From assembly GCA_964351495.1 (NCBI GenBank), contig CAYGOC010000002.1:114874-178873 (forward strand): DNA of 64,000 nt, in the 5' to 3' direction. The stretch's first letter is position 1, and each line of letters opens with the position of its first letter. The notes beneath the pieces are model-generated. The model was not told the DNA's origin, ran no database searches, and worked only from the letters and a program-made list of their open reading frames with translations. Origin of the DNA: CAYGOC01 sp964351495 (lineage in GTDB: Bacteria; Chlamydiota; Chlamydiia; Chlamydiales; SM23-39). Below, piece by piece: positions 54,590 through 63,692 of the stretch. A program made the position numbers and the translations under genes.

Positions 54590-55228
54590 ATGGCAACAAA
54601 GGAGAGCTTTTTGGGAAAAATTTTTGTTCGGGGTCTTTTGGCTATAACCCCGCTTGCGTTGACAATTGCTTTGGTCTTTTGGATTTTTTCTGCTTTGGAA
54701 AAGGCTTTTAGCGTTCCTATTAAGTCTTTCATGGGAGAGTATTATTTTCCCGGATTTGGAATTTTAGTAGCTCTTGTTTTTATTTTTTTTATAGGAACAA
54801 TCATTAACAATTTTGTGATCCAAAAACTGTACGCTTGGGGAGAAAAACTGTTAAAAAAGATCCCTTTTATTAAGACATTATATGGCGCTATTTCTGATGT
54901 CACCGGTTTTTTTAATACTTCTAAGCAGCAAAAGCTAGGCTCTGTAGTCAAATTTGATTTTCAAGGACTTAAAGGGATTGGGTTTGTGACTAGAGAAGAC
55001 TTTGAAGGGCTCCCCGATAATCTGGTAGAAAAAGAAGAGGTTGCCATTTACATCCCCTTCTCCTATCAAATAGGGGGTTTTACTTTTTTTGTTCCCAAAC
55101 AAAAGGTAGAAAAACTAGAGATGAGTGTAGAAGAGGCAATGCGTTTTGTTTTAACCGCAGGTATCTTAAAAAACCACAAAACAGAAAAAAAAGACCTTCT
55201 TAAGAAGGAAGATCTTTACGACTATTAG
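54590..55228 (+). CDS. DUF502 membrane protein
   Basis: A 212-residue protein with two membrane helices (residues about 12-34 and 54-76) followed by a soluble part. Family marks are RGLLAITPLALTI, IPFIKTLYGAISDVTGFF and the later GIGFVTREDF and EVAIYIPFSY. The function of DUF502 proteins is not established. It is divergent from the GT11-like gene (63 bp apart) and overlaps the convergent AsmA-like gene by 29 bp. Confidence 0.88.
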   Translation: MATKESFLGKIFVRGLLAITPLALTIALVFWIFSALEKAFSVPIKSFMGEYYFPGFGILVALVFIFFIGTIINNFVIQKLYAWGEKLLKKIPFIKTLYGAISDVTGFFNTSKQQKLGSVVKFDFQGLKGIGFVTREDFEGLPDNLVEKEEVAIYIPFSYQIGGFTFFVPKQKVEKLEMSVEEAMRFVLTAGILKNHKTEKKDLLKKEDLYDY

Positions 55229-55889
55229 GGTGCTTTTCTTTTTTAGGGAAAAAAGGGATAGGGATTAACTTCGGAACTGCTTTTAAAGTTTTTAAAAGGG
55301 GTTTTATTCCTAGGCTAAGAAGAGCTGACTTTAAGACCTCTTTTAATATGGCATGTTCAATTTCCGCTATAGGAAACTCTCCTGTAGAAATGTCTGTGAT
55401 TTCCAGGTTCTTTATAACAGGGTAGATTTGGGTCTCTTTGTCAAAAGGGGTCACGCTTACCGTCAAGTTTTCTAAAAGAAGGGTTTTAATAAAAAGGCTT
55501 TTTTTCCCTTTTTTATGTAGATCTTCTTGGGAAAAAAAATAAGACCAGTTGGACTCTTCTTCTTTTGTATCAAAATACTCTACCCCTAAAAAAGCGTTTT
55601 TTAGCCGAATTAAAGAAATGGTTGCATTCTTCTTCCAAAGAATATTTAGGGGAATATCCATAGAAAAAAAAGAGACGCTAAGAGCTTTTTCTGTTTTTGC
55701 TTCAGGAGGGTTATAAATGGTTAAGTTTTTAAGAATAAAACCCTCTTTGCTATTCCAAGAAAGACTCTCTAGTGTCACTTTGGTTTTTAGCTCTTTAGAT
55801 AAGTAGAAGGTAAAAAGCCTTTCTTTAAAAAGAAGAGCTCCTCCTAAAAGGAAAATAAGAAGGATGAAGAAGAGGAAAAGTTTTTTCAT
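55200..55889 (-). CDS. AsmA/DUF748-like single-pass envelope protein, paralogue 1
   Basis: A 229-residue protein with an N-terminal membrane helix (LFLFFILLIFLLGGALLF). The soluble part resembles the first domain of AsmA-like or DUF748 proteins: KTKVTLESLSW, FILKNLTIYNPP, a DIPLNILWKK strand and FLGVEYFDT. AsmA-type proteins are long lipid-transfer bridges, but this short form has only the start. It shares NPPxxKTxKA, VGVE and a TNW/SNW motif with the divergently transcribed gene at 55973, so the two are paralogues. The ATG at 55889 directly precedes the helix. Confidence 0.6.
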   Translation of the reverse strand: MKKLFLFFILLIFLLGGALLFKERLFTFYLSKELKTKVTLESLSWNSKEGFILKNLTIYNPPEAKTEKALSVSFFSMDIPLNILWKKNATISLIRLKNAFLGVEYFDTKEEESNWSYFFSQEDLHKKGKKSLFIKTLLLENLTVSVTPFDKETQIYPVIKNLEITDISTGEFPIAEIEHAILKEVLKSALLSLGIKPLLKTLKAVPKLIPIPFFPKKEKHPNSRKDLPS

Positions 55890-55972
55890 GCTAATAGAGT
55901 ATCTATCATTATACTACCTAATAAAGACGTAAATTGTTATTAGTCAAATAAAAATAAAAATGGATCTGTTTT

Positions 55973-56686
55973 ATGTCTTTTTTAAAAAAGAAAAGCCCGC
56001 TCTTTATTTTTATGGTGATTTTGGGCTCTCTTATTTTTTTGTGGTTTATAAAAGGGCCTATTGTAGCTTCATATCTGTCGAATAAGATGAAGGTAGATGT
56101 CTCTTTATTGTCGGTTAAGCTGAGGCCTTCTTATTTAAAGATTCATAATTTTCGGATCGCAAACCCTCCAAGATCCAAGACAGCTAAAGCCTTTTCTGCC
56201 AAAACCATTGAAGCTAACTATTCTTTAGAAAAGCTTTTTGGAAACCCTTCTGTCATTGAAGAGGTCTTCTTAGATAAGGTTTTTGTGGGGGTAGAGTTTT
56301 ATAATCCTTTAGGAACAGATACGAACTGGGGACGCATTTTTAATAATATGAAAGCCAAAGAAAAAAAAGAGGAAAAAGAAAAAGGATTTATCATCCGAAA
56401 GCTTATTATCCAAGATTTAGACCTTTCTATTTATGGACTCGGTGTAGGAGGAGTTTTGGGAAAAGCGCAAAAAAAACATTTTCCCAAGCTTGTTTTTTAT
56501 AACATAAACAGCAAAAGTGGCTTTCCTACAGGCCTTATTTTGGAGACGATTTTTAACTCTTTGGGTATTGAGAACTATTTGAAAAACCTATTTAACCCGG
56601 AAAAAGAGTTAAAGGGGATTTTTAATATATTCAATAAACAAAAATCAGAGATAGAAGAAAAAAAAGAAACCCTCCCAAAGAGTTAA
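55973..56686 (+). CDS. AsmA/DUF748-like single-pass envelope protein, paralogue 2
   Basis: A 237-residue protein with a membrane helix at residues 8-28 (LFIFMVILGSLIFLWF), then MKVDVSLLSVKL, HNFRIANPPRSKTAKAF, VGVEFYNP and TDTNWGRIF, which align with the divergent paralogue at 55200-55889. The basic middle includes a Lys/Glu-rich stretch. The two genes stand back to back with 83 bp between them and face DUF502 on one side and groEL on the other. A part in lipid or envelope traffic is inferred from the AsmA-like start alone. Confidence 0.6.
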   Translation: MSFLKKKSPLFIFMVILGSLIFLWFIKGPIVASYLSNKMKVDVSLLSVKLRPSYLKIHNFRIANPPRSKTAKAFSAKTIEANYSLEKLFGNPSVIEEVFLDKVFVGVEFYNPLGTDTNWGRIFNNMKAKEKKEEKEKGFIIRKLIIQDLDLSIYGLGVGGVLGKAQKKHFPKLVFYNINSKSGFPTGLILETIFNSLGIENYLKNLFNPEKELKGIFNIFNKQKSEIEEKKETLPKS

Positions 56687-56711
56687 GCTTCAGGAGGGTT
56701 GTAGTTTTTAA
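56668..56711. terminator. hairpin shared by the 55973 gene and groEL
   Basis: Eight-base arms AACCCTCC (56668-56675) and GGAGGGTT (56693-56700) form a stem whose left arm lies in the last codons of the 55973 gene. On the minus strand it is followed by TCTTTTTTTTC, a good T-run for ending the groESL transcript. On the plus strand a shorter T-run follows. It most likely works in both directions, stronger for groESL. Confidence 0.72.
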
Positions 56712-56721
56712 AAGCCACTTC

Positions 56722-58347
56722 TTAATAGTCTAAAGAAGACCCAGCGCTAGCTGTAGCTTTTTCCTCTTCTTTTTTATCAGCAATAAGAGCCTCTGTCGTA
56801 AGAAGAAGAGATGCTATAGATCCTGCGTTTTCAATAGCGCATCTAGCAACCTTTGTAGGATCTACAATCCCTTTTTCAAACATATTGACATACTCTTCAG
56901 AAAGAGCGTCATATCCTTCCGCAAAGCTTTTCGCTAAGACATTCTGGACTATGATAGAACCTTCTTTTCCTGCGTTATGAGCAATCTGGCGAAGAGGTGC
57001 CGAAAGAGCTTTCAAAACAATTCCTGCACCGATTTTTTGGTCGTGAGAAAGAGTCTTAGCAAACTCTTCTAAAACAGGGATGCAGTGGATAAAAGCAGAG
57101 CCGCCTCCAGGAAGAATACCTTCTTCCACAGCCGCTTTTGTTGCTTGGTAAGCATCGTCTACTCTATCTTTTTTCTCTTTCATCTCTATTTCTGTGGCAG
57201 CTCCTACCTGGATGACTGCTACGCCTCCCGATAGTTTTGCAAGCCTCTCTTGTAGTTTTTCTCTGTCAAAATCAGAGGTGGCCTCTTCGATTTGCTTTCG
57301 TAAAAGAGCGATTCTTTTTTCTAAAGCATCTTTGTTTCCAAGACCTTCTACTAGAATAGTATTTTCTTTTCCTACGATGGCCTTTTTCACTTTTCCTAAC
57401 ATGTCTATAGTGACATTTTCTAGTTTTATGCCTAAATCTTCAGAGATAAGTTGACCACCTGTTAAAACAGCAATATCTTCTAAGATAGCTTTTCTTCGAT
57501 CCCCAAAGCCGGGAGCTTTAACGGCACATACTTTGAGTCCAGCGCGAAGACGGTTTACTACCAAGGTAGCTAAAGCCTCTCCTTCGATATCTTCTGCTAT
57601 AATCAAAAATGGTTTTCCTGTTTCTGCAACCGCTTGTAAAACAGGTAAAAACTCTTTCATAGAAGAGATTTTTTTCTCATAAAGAAGAACAAAAACATCT
57701 TCATATTCTGCTTCCAAACTTTCGGTGTTGGTTACAAAATAAGAAGAAAGATAGCCTCTATCAAAGTTCATTCCTTCTACTACTTCTAAAGTAGTTTCAA
57801 AACCTTTGGCTTCTTCTACTGTAATTGTTCCATCTTTTCCTACCTTATCCATGGCTTTGGCTATGATTTGTCCAATTTCCTTATCACCATTGGCAGAAAT
57901 AGTAGCTACTTGCTCTATTTCTTTATTGTCTTTGATAGGCTTGCTCTTTTGTTTGATTTCTTCTACTACCACTTTTATAGCAGCTTCAATCCCTCGTTTT
58001 ACTTCCATAGGGCTCGCGCCACCTGTTATATTACGAAGTCCTTCAGCATAGATAGCCTCTGCTAAAACAGTAGCGGTTGTAGTACCGTCTCCTGCTTTAT
58101 CTGCTGTTTTACTAGCTACCTCTTTTACCATTTGAGCGCCCATGTTCTCATGAACATCTTCTAGCTCAATTTCTTTGGCTACCGTTACGCCATCTTTTGT
58201 GATGTGAGGGGAACCATAAGATTTAGCAATTACTACGTTTCGCCCTTTGGGTCCTAAAGTTACCTTTACGGCAGAGGCTAGACTACGAACCCCTTTTAAA
58301 ATCTTTTGGCGAGCTTCTTCTTTGTATTTAATGTCTTTTGCGGCCAT
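56722..58347 (-). CDS. groEL: 60-kDa chaperonin GroEL
   Basis: Folds proteins in an ATP-driven double ring with GroES. The N-terminal AAKDIKYKEEARQKIL, KVTLGPKGRNVVI, AGDGTTTATVLA, and the apical and equatorial segments (VKAPGFGDRRKA and EEGILPGGGSA) are all intact; Asp in GDGTTT is the catalytic site. It has 541 residues and ends in SLDY instead of the usual Gly-Met tail. groES lies 21 bases upstream on the same strand and pepF follows beyond it, as in Chlamydia, so this is the main groEL (chlamydial GroEL1), not one of the extra divergent copies. Transcription is probably under the CIRCE-like site at 58821. Confidence 0.97.
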   Translation of the reverse strand: MAAKDIKYKEEARQKILKGVRSLASAVKVTLGPKGRNVVIAKSYGSPHITKDGVTVAKEIELEDVHENMGAQMVKEVASKTADKAGDGTTTATVLAEAIYAEGLRNITGGASPMEVKRGIEAAIKVVVEEIKQKSKPIKDNKEIEQVATISANGDKEIGQIIAKAMDKVGKDGTITVEEAKGFETTLEVVEGMNFDRGYLSSYFVTNTESLEAEYEDVFVLLYEKKISSMKEFLPVLQAVAETGKPFLIIAEDIEGEALATLVVNRLRAGLKVCAVKAPGFGDRRKAILEDIAVLTGGQLISEDLGIKLENVTIDMLGKVKKAIVGKENTILVEGLGNKDALEKRIALLRKQIEEATSDFDREKLQERLAKLSGGVAVIQVGAATEIEMKEKKDRVDDAYQATKAAVEEGILPGGGSAFIHCIPVLEEFAKTLSHDQKIGAGIVLKALSAPLRQIAHNAGKEGSIIVQNVLAKSFAEGYDALSEEYVNMFEKGIVDPTKVARCAIENAGSIASLLLTTEALIADKKEEEKATASAGSSLDY

Positions 58348-58368
58348 TTTTTTACTCCTAATTTTTTG

Positions 58369-58683
58369 TTATTCTTCAACAATAGCAATAATGTCATCTG
58401 CTCTGACTATAAGTAGCTCTTCATCATTAACAGTCACTTCCTGACCAGAGTATTTATCCATAAGGATAATGTCCCCCTCTTTTACAGATATAGGTAAGGG
58501 AGTTCCTTCTTCAGAAACTTTACCGGTTCCTACAGCCAAAACTTGTGCTTTTTCCTGTTTTTTCTTTGCTGTGTCAGGAAGGATAATACCTCCTTTTAAG
58601 ACCTCTTCCGGATCTAGTCTTTTGGCAAGTACACGGTTTCCTAAAGGTTTTAGTGTGATTTTCTTTTCTGTTTGTTGCGCCAT
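58369..58683 (-). CDS. groES: 10-kDa co-chaperonin GroES
   Basis: Caps GroEL. TLKPLGNRVLAKRL, the mobile loop EEVLKGGIILPDTAK and the end LLIVRADDIIAIVEE are standard. It has 104 residues. It starts the groES-groEL operon with 21 bp to groEL. The ribosome site is AGGAGG upstream of the ATG, and a promoter and CIRCE-like operator lie further upstream. Confidence 0.97.
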   Translation of the reverse strand: MAQQTEKKITLKPLGNRVLAKRLDPEEVLKGGIILPDTAKKKQEKAQVLAVGTGKVSEEGTPLPISVKEGDIILMDKYSGQEVTVNDEELLIVRADDIIAIVEE

Positions 58684-58798
58684 GCTAGTTGTACCTCCTG
58701 ATAGAATGACGTTTCTACTTAACGCTTAAAAAGGGTGTATAAAATCTTAACACATTCCTCCTAATCCAGGGAATATCTTAAGAATCTATCACACACAA

Positions 58799-58827
58799 AT
58801 TTTACCCAAAAAAGAGATTTTTAGCAA
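58799..58827 (-). promoter_or_regulatory. groES promoter, sigma-66-like
   Basis: On the minus strand TTGCTA (58822-58827) and TAAAAT (58799-58804) are separated by exactly 17 bases and lie about 115 bases upstream of groES. The -35 overlaps one arm of the CIRCE-like palindrome, so binding there would block polymerase. Confidence 0.6.
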
Positions 58828-58847
58828 AAGATTTCACTAACTGCTAA
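58821..58847. promoter_or_regulatory. CIRCE-like HrcA operator
   Basis: A 27-base site with the CIRCE plan 9-9-9: TTAGCAAAA, nine bases, AACTGCTAA. The outer six bases of each arm (TTAGCA and TGCTAA) match the consensus TTAGCACTC/GAGTGCTAA exactly, while the inner three do not. It overlaps the -35 of the groES promoter. HrcA repression through CIRCE is known for chlamydial groE. hrcA itself is not in the window. Confidence 0.72.
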
Positions 58848-58988
58848 TATTTTACTGTTAAGAAAAATTTTTTCTACCTGTTTTCTATTGAGATTATAAG
58901 AGAATTTTTGGCTAAAAAATTCTTTTGTAGAAAAGAAAAATAGGTCAAAATCAGATTTTTAGGTCTATTTTTAGCAAAGGAGGTTTGT

Positions 58989-60833
58989 GTGGTTTTAGAA
59001 AGAGGTGATGTCCCTCCGGAGAATTTTTGGAAAATAGAGTCTTTTTATGAGTCAATGGAAGCCTGGAAAGAGGATTTTGATAGATTAGCAAATAGAGGGA
59101 AGACTTCTTTTTCTGAACTACAAAAGCATAAAGGGGGCCTTCATTTAGGTTCAGATAAGATCCTTGAAACATTAAACCTCTATTTTGAGATAGATCGATT
59201 TTTGTCTAAACTGCATGTATATGCCAACTTAAGACATGATGAAGATTTAGAAAAAGAAGAGCCTAAAAAGGCATACGATTTGGCCCTTTCTTTATATCAG
59301 AAATTTGCTACAGACGCAGCCTGGATAGAGCCGGAGCTTTTGAATCTTCCGGAGGAGAAGTTTCAAAGTCTTTTACAAGAAAAACACTTAGAGCTTTATA
59401 AAACCTATCTTAACAGGCTTCATAGGATGAAGGCCCATGTTTTAACAGAAAAAGAAGAGACCCTCTTAGCTGCGAGTATAAAGTCTTTAGATGGTTTTAA
59501 AAAGGTTTTTTCTAGTCTAAACAATGTAGATATGGTTTTTGAACCGGTAGAAGATAGCTTAGGTAATAAGCTAGAGCTTACAAATGGAACCTATGCTATC
59601 TACCTAAAAAGCAAAGATAGAAAGCTGAGAAAAGAGGCCTATCAAAACTTACATGCAGGCTATGAGGCGCTCGAAAATACGCTTTGTGAGACATTAAAAG
59701 GGGAGATGGAAGGGCAAGCTTTTTTAGCTAAAGCTAGAAATTTTTCGAGTTCTTTAGAGGCAGCCTTAAAACCGAATAATATCGATCTTTTTGTATACGA
59801 GAGTTTAATAAAGGGAGTGAATGCAAAGCTGCCTCTTTTACAGCGCTACACAAAACTAAGGAAAAAGATGCTTCAAGTACAAGATCTATATCCTTATGAC
59901 TTATATGTTCCTTTAGTAGATCAGGTAGAAAAAAAATGGGAATATAAAGAAGCGGTAGACTTAGTTTTAACCTCTTTAGAGCCTTTGGGAGAAGAGTATA
60001 GAAGAATCTTAGAAAAGGGTCTCAAAGAAGAGGGTTGGGTAGATATCTATGAAAATAAAAGAAAGCGCTCCGGCGCTTATTCTTTTGGGTGTTATGACAG
60101 TCACCCTTTCATACTTTTAAATTACCACGGTCTTTTTACGGACGTTACTACCCTATCTCATGAGGCAGGGCATAGCATGCATTCGTATTTTAGTAGGTCG
60201 AATCAGCCTTATGTTTATTCGAGTTATTCCATTTTTTTAGCAGAGATAGCTTCTACTTTTCATGAGCAGCTTCTCTTTTCTCAGTTTTTAAAAGAGGAAA
60301 AAGAACCTCTTGCCAGAGCGTATATTTTAAATTTTGCACTAGAACAAATCAGAGCTACCTTATACAGACAAACCCTTTTTGCCGAGTTTGAGCTACAGCT
60401 TCATGACTGGATAGAAAAAGGGGTTCCTATAACGCCCCCGTTTCTAAAAAAAGCGTATCTTTCTCTTTATAAGAAATATTATGGAGAAGAGCTTACTCTT
60501 TCAGAAGAGGATCCCGTCTGTATTGAATGGTCTAGAATTCCTCACTTTTACTCTAGTTATTACGTATATCAATACGCAACAGGGATTAGTGCTGCTTTAG
60601 CTTTTTTTCAAAAGATAGAAGAGGGCACTTTTGATCGGGAAAAATATTTGCATTTTCTCTCCTCCGGTTCCTCAAAAGATCCTATAGAGACGTTGAAGGA
60701 GGCTGGAGTAGATCTAACGGATCCTAAAGTAGTAGAAAACGCATTAAACTACTTCGAAAAACTCTTGCAAGAATTTGAGGCGTGTATAGAAAGTGTCTCA
60801 TTAGAAAAAAGAGATATGGCCTTAGAAGAATAA
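58989..60833 (+). CDS. pepF: oligoendopeptidase F, M3 metallopeptidase
   Basis: Cleaves short peptides in the cytoplasm. The zinc motif HEAGH is at residues 391-395 in LSHEAGHSMHSYF, with the third ligand region EIASTFHEQL after it. It starts with GTG five bases after a strong AAAGGAGG site; a GTG two bases before is out of frame. The length of 614 residues is typical. It stands divergent from groES across the CIRCE-like region, in the same order as Chlamydia. Confidence 0.96.
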   Translation: MVLERGDVPPENFWKIESFYESMEAWKEDFDRLANRGKTSFSELQKHKGGLHLGSDKILETLNLYFEIDRFLSKLHVYANLRHDEDLEKEEPKKAYDLALSLYQKFATDAAWIEPELLNLPEEKFQSLLQEKHLELYKTYLNRLHRMKAHVLTEKEETLLAASIKSLDGFKKVFSSLNNVDMVFEPVEDSLGNKLELTNGTYAIYLKSKDRKLRKEAYQNLHAGYEALENTLCETLKGEMEGQAFLAKARNFSSSLEAALKPNNIDLFVYESLIKGVNAKLPLLQRYTKLRKKMLQVQDLYPYDLYVPLVDQVEKKWEYKEAVDLVLTSLEPLGEEYRRILEKGLKEEGWVDIYENKRKRSGAYSFGCYDSHPFILLNYHGLFTDVTTLSHEAGHSMHSYFSRSNQPYVYSSYSIFLAEIASTFHEQLLFSQFLKEEKEPLARAYILNFALEQIRATLYRQTLFAEFELQLHDWIEKGVPITPPFLKKAYLSLYKKYYGEELTLSEEDPVCIEWSRIPHFYSSYYVYQYATGISAALAFFQKIEEGTFDREKYLHFLSSGSSKDPIETLKEAGVDLTDPKVVENALNYFEKLLQEFEACIESVSLEKRDMALEE

Positions 60834-60892
60834 AAATCTTGCGAAAAAAAAATTAAAAGGTTATCTACCATTCGAATAGGTCACTTATTTTT

Positions 60893-61180
60893 ATGATGCA
60901 AAAAAGAAAAAAGACGGTAGCCTCCTTTACCATTAAAAATGATAAAGGCTTGCACACAAGACCCTCCACGGAGCTCGTCAAGTGTGCAACCCGCTTTGAT
61001 GCGCAGGTCAACCTTTTTTATAAAAATTATATGGTAAACGCCAAGTCTTTACTGGGAATTTTGATGTTAGCAGCAGAAAAAGGATCCAAGATTCGGGTAG
61101 AGGCTTCAGGAGACGACGCAGAAAAGGCTGTGGGCTCTATCTTGGAACTTGCAAAAAACAAGTTCAACATCAAGTATTAA
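60893..61180 (+). CDS. ptsH: HPr phosphocarrier protein
   Basis: HPr carries phosphate in the PEP:sugar phosphotransferase system. The active site GLHTRPS has His21, and KSLLGILML has the regulatory serine (Ser52). The 95 residues are slightly long because of a basic leader (MMQKRKK). Chlamydiae have an incomplete PTS thought to be regulatory; no ptsI lies in this window. It overlaps convergent rpiA by four bases. Confidence 0.92.
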   Translation: MMQKRKKTVASFTIKNDKGLHTRPSTELVKCATRFDAQVNLFYKNYMVNAKSLLGILMLAAEKGSKIRVEASGDDAEKAVGSILELAKNKFNIKY

Positions 61181-61866
61181 GAAACTTCTACTCTTCCGTC
61201 TAAAAATCCGGTAATCACCTTTTTAGCAAGATTGAAAAAGAGGCCCGTTTCTAAAACACCGGGAATCTCTTTTATAGCTTTTTCCCAGTTTTCTATATCT
61301 TGAATGGGATTTGTTAAAATAAGATCGTAGATGTAATTTCCATTGTCAGTTTTATATAAAGAAGCTTTTTCCTGTGGAGAGGAATTTTCTCGAAAAGAGC
61401 CTTTATGTCCCAGCTTTGCTATTTTTTTTTGGGTGGCTTTATATCCAAAGGGGAGAACCTCTAAGGGGAGTTTTTTCAAGCCTAAATGCTCTACCCATTT
61501 AGTCTCATCTATAATGACGATCATCTCTTTGCTAGAAGAAGCTACAATTTTTTCTCGTAAAAGAGCGCCTCCTCCTCCTTTGATCATCCTTTTTTGAGAG
61601 TCGATCTCATCTGCTCCATCTACCGTGATGTCGATTTCAGAAACCTCTTCCAAAGAAAGAACAGAAAGAGAGCCTTTTTTTGCTTTTTCTTCTGAAGATT
61701 TAGAGCTGCTTACTACTTTTATATTCAGCCCCCTTTTTTTTCGCACGATAAGCTCTTCAATAAAATAAGAAGCAGTAGAACCTGATCCCAGTCCCACCAC
61801 CATATTTTCTTGTATGAATTCAGCAGCCTTTTTGGCGGCTCTTTTTTTTGCATCTTCTAGAGTCAT
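61177..61866 (-). CDS. rpiA: ribose-5-phosphate isomerase A
   Basis: Interconverts ribose-5-phosphate and ribulose-5-phosphate in the pentose phosphate pathway. The marks are GLGSGSTASYFIEEL, TVDGADEID with the catalytic acid, and KGGGGALLREK. The start is taken at the ATG 61864-61866, which gives 229 residues; the frame runs open to a TTG at 61902 that would add 12 residues of unusual character. Confidence 0.95.
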   Translation of the reverse strand: MTLEDAKKRAAKKAAEFIQENMVVGLGSGSTASYFIEELIVRKKRGLNIKVVSSSKSSEEKAKKGSLSVLSLEEVSEIDITVDGADEIDSQKRMIKGGGGALLREKIVASSSKEMIVIIDETKWVEHLGLKKLPLEVLPFGYKATQKKIAKLGHKGSFRENSSPQEKASLYKTDNGNYIYDLILTNPIQDIENWEKAIKEIPGVLETGLFFNLAKKVITGFLDGRVEVS

Positions 61867-61993
61867 ATTTTCTTTTATAGGCCATTTTGCAAGAAAAAGC
61901 AAGAAGGGAGCTGCTGTAAAAGGCGCTTCTTAGTTGCTTTTTTTATTTTTTTGGTATATTTTTGAAAGGTAGTGTCTAGTTTGGAGGTTTTTT

Positions 61994-62293
61994 GTGCTTG
62001 CTATGAAGAGAAAAGGATTTGCCTTAGCAAAGGAGAGCAAAAAAACTAAAAAAGCGAGAGAAAAACTTCATAAGAAGTTAGAAAACGAGCAAAGAGAAGT
62101 TACTAAAGAAGCTCTACAAAAAAAAAGGCTCGAGATCCACTCTTGGATAGCTAGGCATTCTCATTATAGAGTCGTTTTAAAAGATAAGAACATATCCCTT
62201 TTTGATGAAAACCAAAACGCAGCAAAGCTTTCAGAAAAGGTAAGCTCCATTATGGCTAAATTACAAAAAGATTTTACAAAAGAGATTCACTAG
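61994..62293 (+). CDS. small basic helical protein, unknown
   Basis: A 99-residue protein with a GTG start favoured by GGAGG six bases upstream; an ATG at 62003 is too far from it. The N-terminal half is lysine-rich and helical (KKTKKAREKLHKK), followed by a middle with several aromatic and His residues and an amphipathic end. It has no membrane segment. It precedes tyrS by 35 bp and may share its transcript. Charge suggests RNA or nucleoid association; unproven. Confidence 0.6.
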   Translation: MLAMKRKGFALAKESKKTKKAREKLHKKLENEQREVTKEALQKKRLEIHSWIARHSHYRVVLKDKNISLFDENQNAAKLSEKVSSIMAKLQKDFTKEIH

Positions 62294-62328
62294 AGAAAAT
62301 TACCGTAAGTTCGGTATGCTTTCCCCTT

Positions 62329-63597
62329 ATGGAAAATTGTTTTACCTTTCTGCATAAAAGAAAATTTTTAGACGCCCTTAGCTCGGAAGAGCTTTTACAG
62401 GTAAAGGGGCCTGTAAAGGTGTACGTGGGATTTGATCCTACCTCCGACAGCCTTCATCTTGGGAACTTGGTTGGAATTATAGCTCTGAAATGGCTGCAGA
62501 AAATGGGGCATAAGCCCTATATCCTTTTGGGGGGAGCTACCGGAAGAATAGGCGATCCTTCGGGCAAGAGTAAAGAAAGACCTTTGATGGAAGAGAAAAC
62601 GCTACAAAGTAATCTCTCTTCTATAAGAAAAGGATTTGAAAAATGGCTCGATTTTTCTAAAGAAGAGACCTGTCCTGTTATAGTAAACAATGAAGAGTGG
62701 TTTTCTTCTTTTTCTTTTTTAGACTTTTTAAGAGAGGTGGGAAAGAACTTTCGCGTAGGTTCTATGGTAGCAAAAGAGAGTGTAAAGCAAAGAATGCAAA
62801 GCGAAGAGGGGATTAGCTATACAGAGTTTAGCTACCAAGTACTGCAGGCTTATGACTTTTACCATTTGTATGAAAAAGAGGACGTTTCTGTTCAGTTAGG
62901 AGGTTCTGATCAGTGGGGCAATATCACAGCAGGCATTGAGCTTATCAGAAAAAAGACAAAAAAAAGTGCTTATGGAGCTACTTTTCCTCTTTTAGTACGC
63001 GCAGATGGGAAAAAATTTGGAAAGACAGAAGAGGGGGCTGTTTGGCTTTCTTGTGAAAAGCTATCTCCTTACAATTTTTATCAATATCTTTTACGGGTTC
63101 AAGATGAGGAAGTAAATAGCCTCCTTCGGATGCTCACCTTTTTAGAAGAAAAAGAGCTTCTCTTTTATGAAAAGGCTGTACGAGATCCTTCTTGTGAGCC
63201 TAATATAGCCCAAAAAAAACTGGCAGAAGAAGTTACCCGTTTTGTTCATGGAGAAAAAGGGTTAGAAGAGGCTCTGCAGGTAACAGAAAAGATGAATCCG
63301 GGAAAAAAAACCTCTTTAGATAAAGAGACCTTAAAAGTATTAGCAGAAACTACGCCTACTTGTAATTTAAAAAGAGAGGCTGTTTTAGGAAAAAAATATA
63401 CGGAAGTTTTACAAGAAATAGGGCTGGTTTCTAGCCGCTCTGAAGCGGTGAAACTTATTAAAAATCAGGGCGCGTACCTAAATAACGAAAAAGTATCAGA
63501 CGTTTCTTTTTGTCTTTCAGAAAAAGATCTCCTTGAGAAAAAGTATCTTTTATTCGCTTCCGGGAAAAAAAGAAAACTCCTTGTGGAAGTTGACTAA
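62329..63597 (+). CDS. tyrS: tyrosyl-tRNA synthetase
   Basis: Charges tRNA-Tyr. The class I motif HLGN is at residues 43-46 (DPTSDSLHLGNLVG) and the KMSKS loop is KFGKT at 229-233, the variant usual in bacterial TyrRS. LGGSDQWGNI binds tyrosine. An S4-like RNA-binding domain fills the last 70 residues (SSRSEAVKLIKNQGAYLNNEKV). The length is 422 residues. No clear ribosome site is seen before the ATG. Confidence 0.96.
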   Translation: MENCFTFLHKRKFLDALSSEELLQVKGPVKVYVGFDPTSDSLHLGNLVGIIALKWLQKMGHKPYILLGGATGRIGDPSGKSKERPLMEEKTLQSNLSSIRKGFEKWLDFSKEETCPVIVNNEEWFSSFSFLDFLREVGKNFRVGSMVAKESVKQRMQSEEGISYTEFSYQVLQAYDFYHLYEKEDVSVQLGGSDQWGNITAGIELIRKKTKKSAYGATFPLLVRADGKKFGKTEEGAVWLSCEKLSPYNFYQYLLRVQDEEVNSLLRMLTFLEEKELLFYEKAVRDPSCEPNIAQKKLAEEVTRFVHGEKGLEEALQVTEKMNPGKKTSLDKETLKVLAETTPTCNLKREAVLGKKYTEVLQEIGLVSSRSEAVKLIKNQGAYLNNEKVSDVSFCLSEKDLLEKKYLLFASGKKRKLLVEVD

Positions 63598-63692
63598 AAA
63601 AAAATCTTTCTTTTTTGCCAAAAATGCTTGAGAGAAAATCTTTAAGATAAGAGAATGACCTTTATCTGACAAAGGAACAAGGAGATCCGTTC

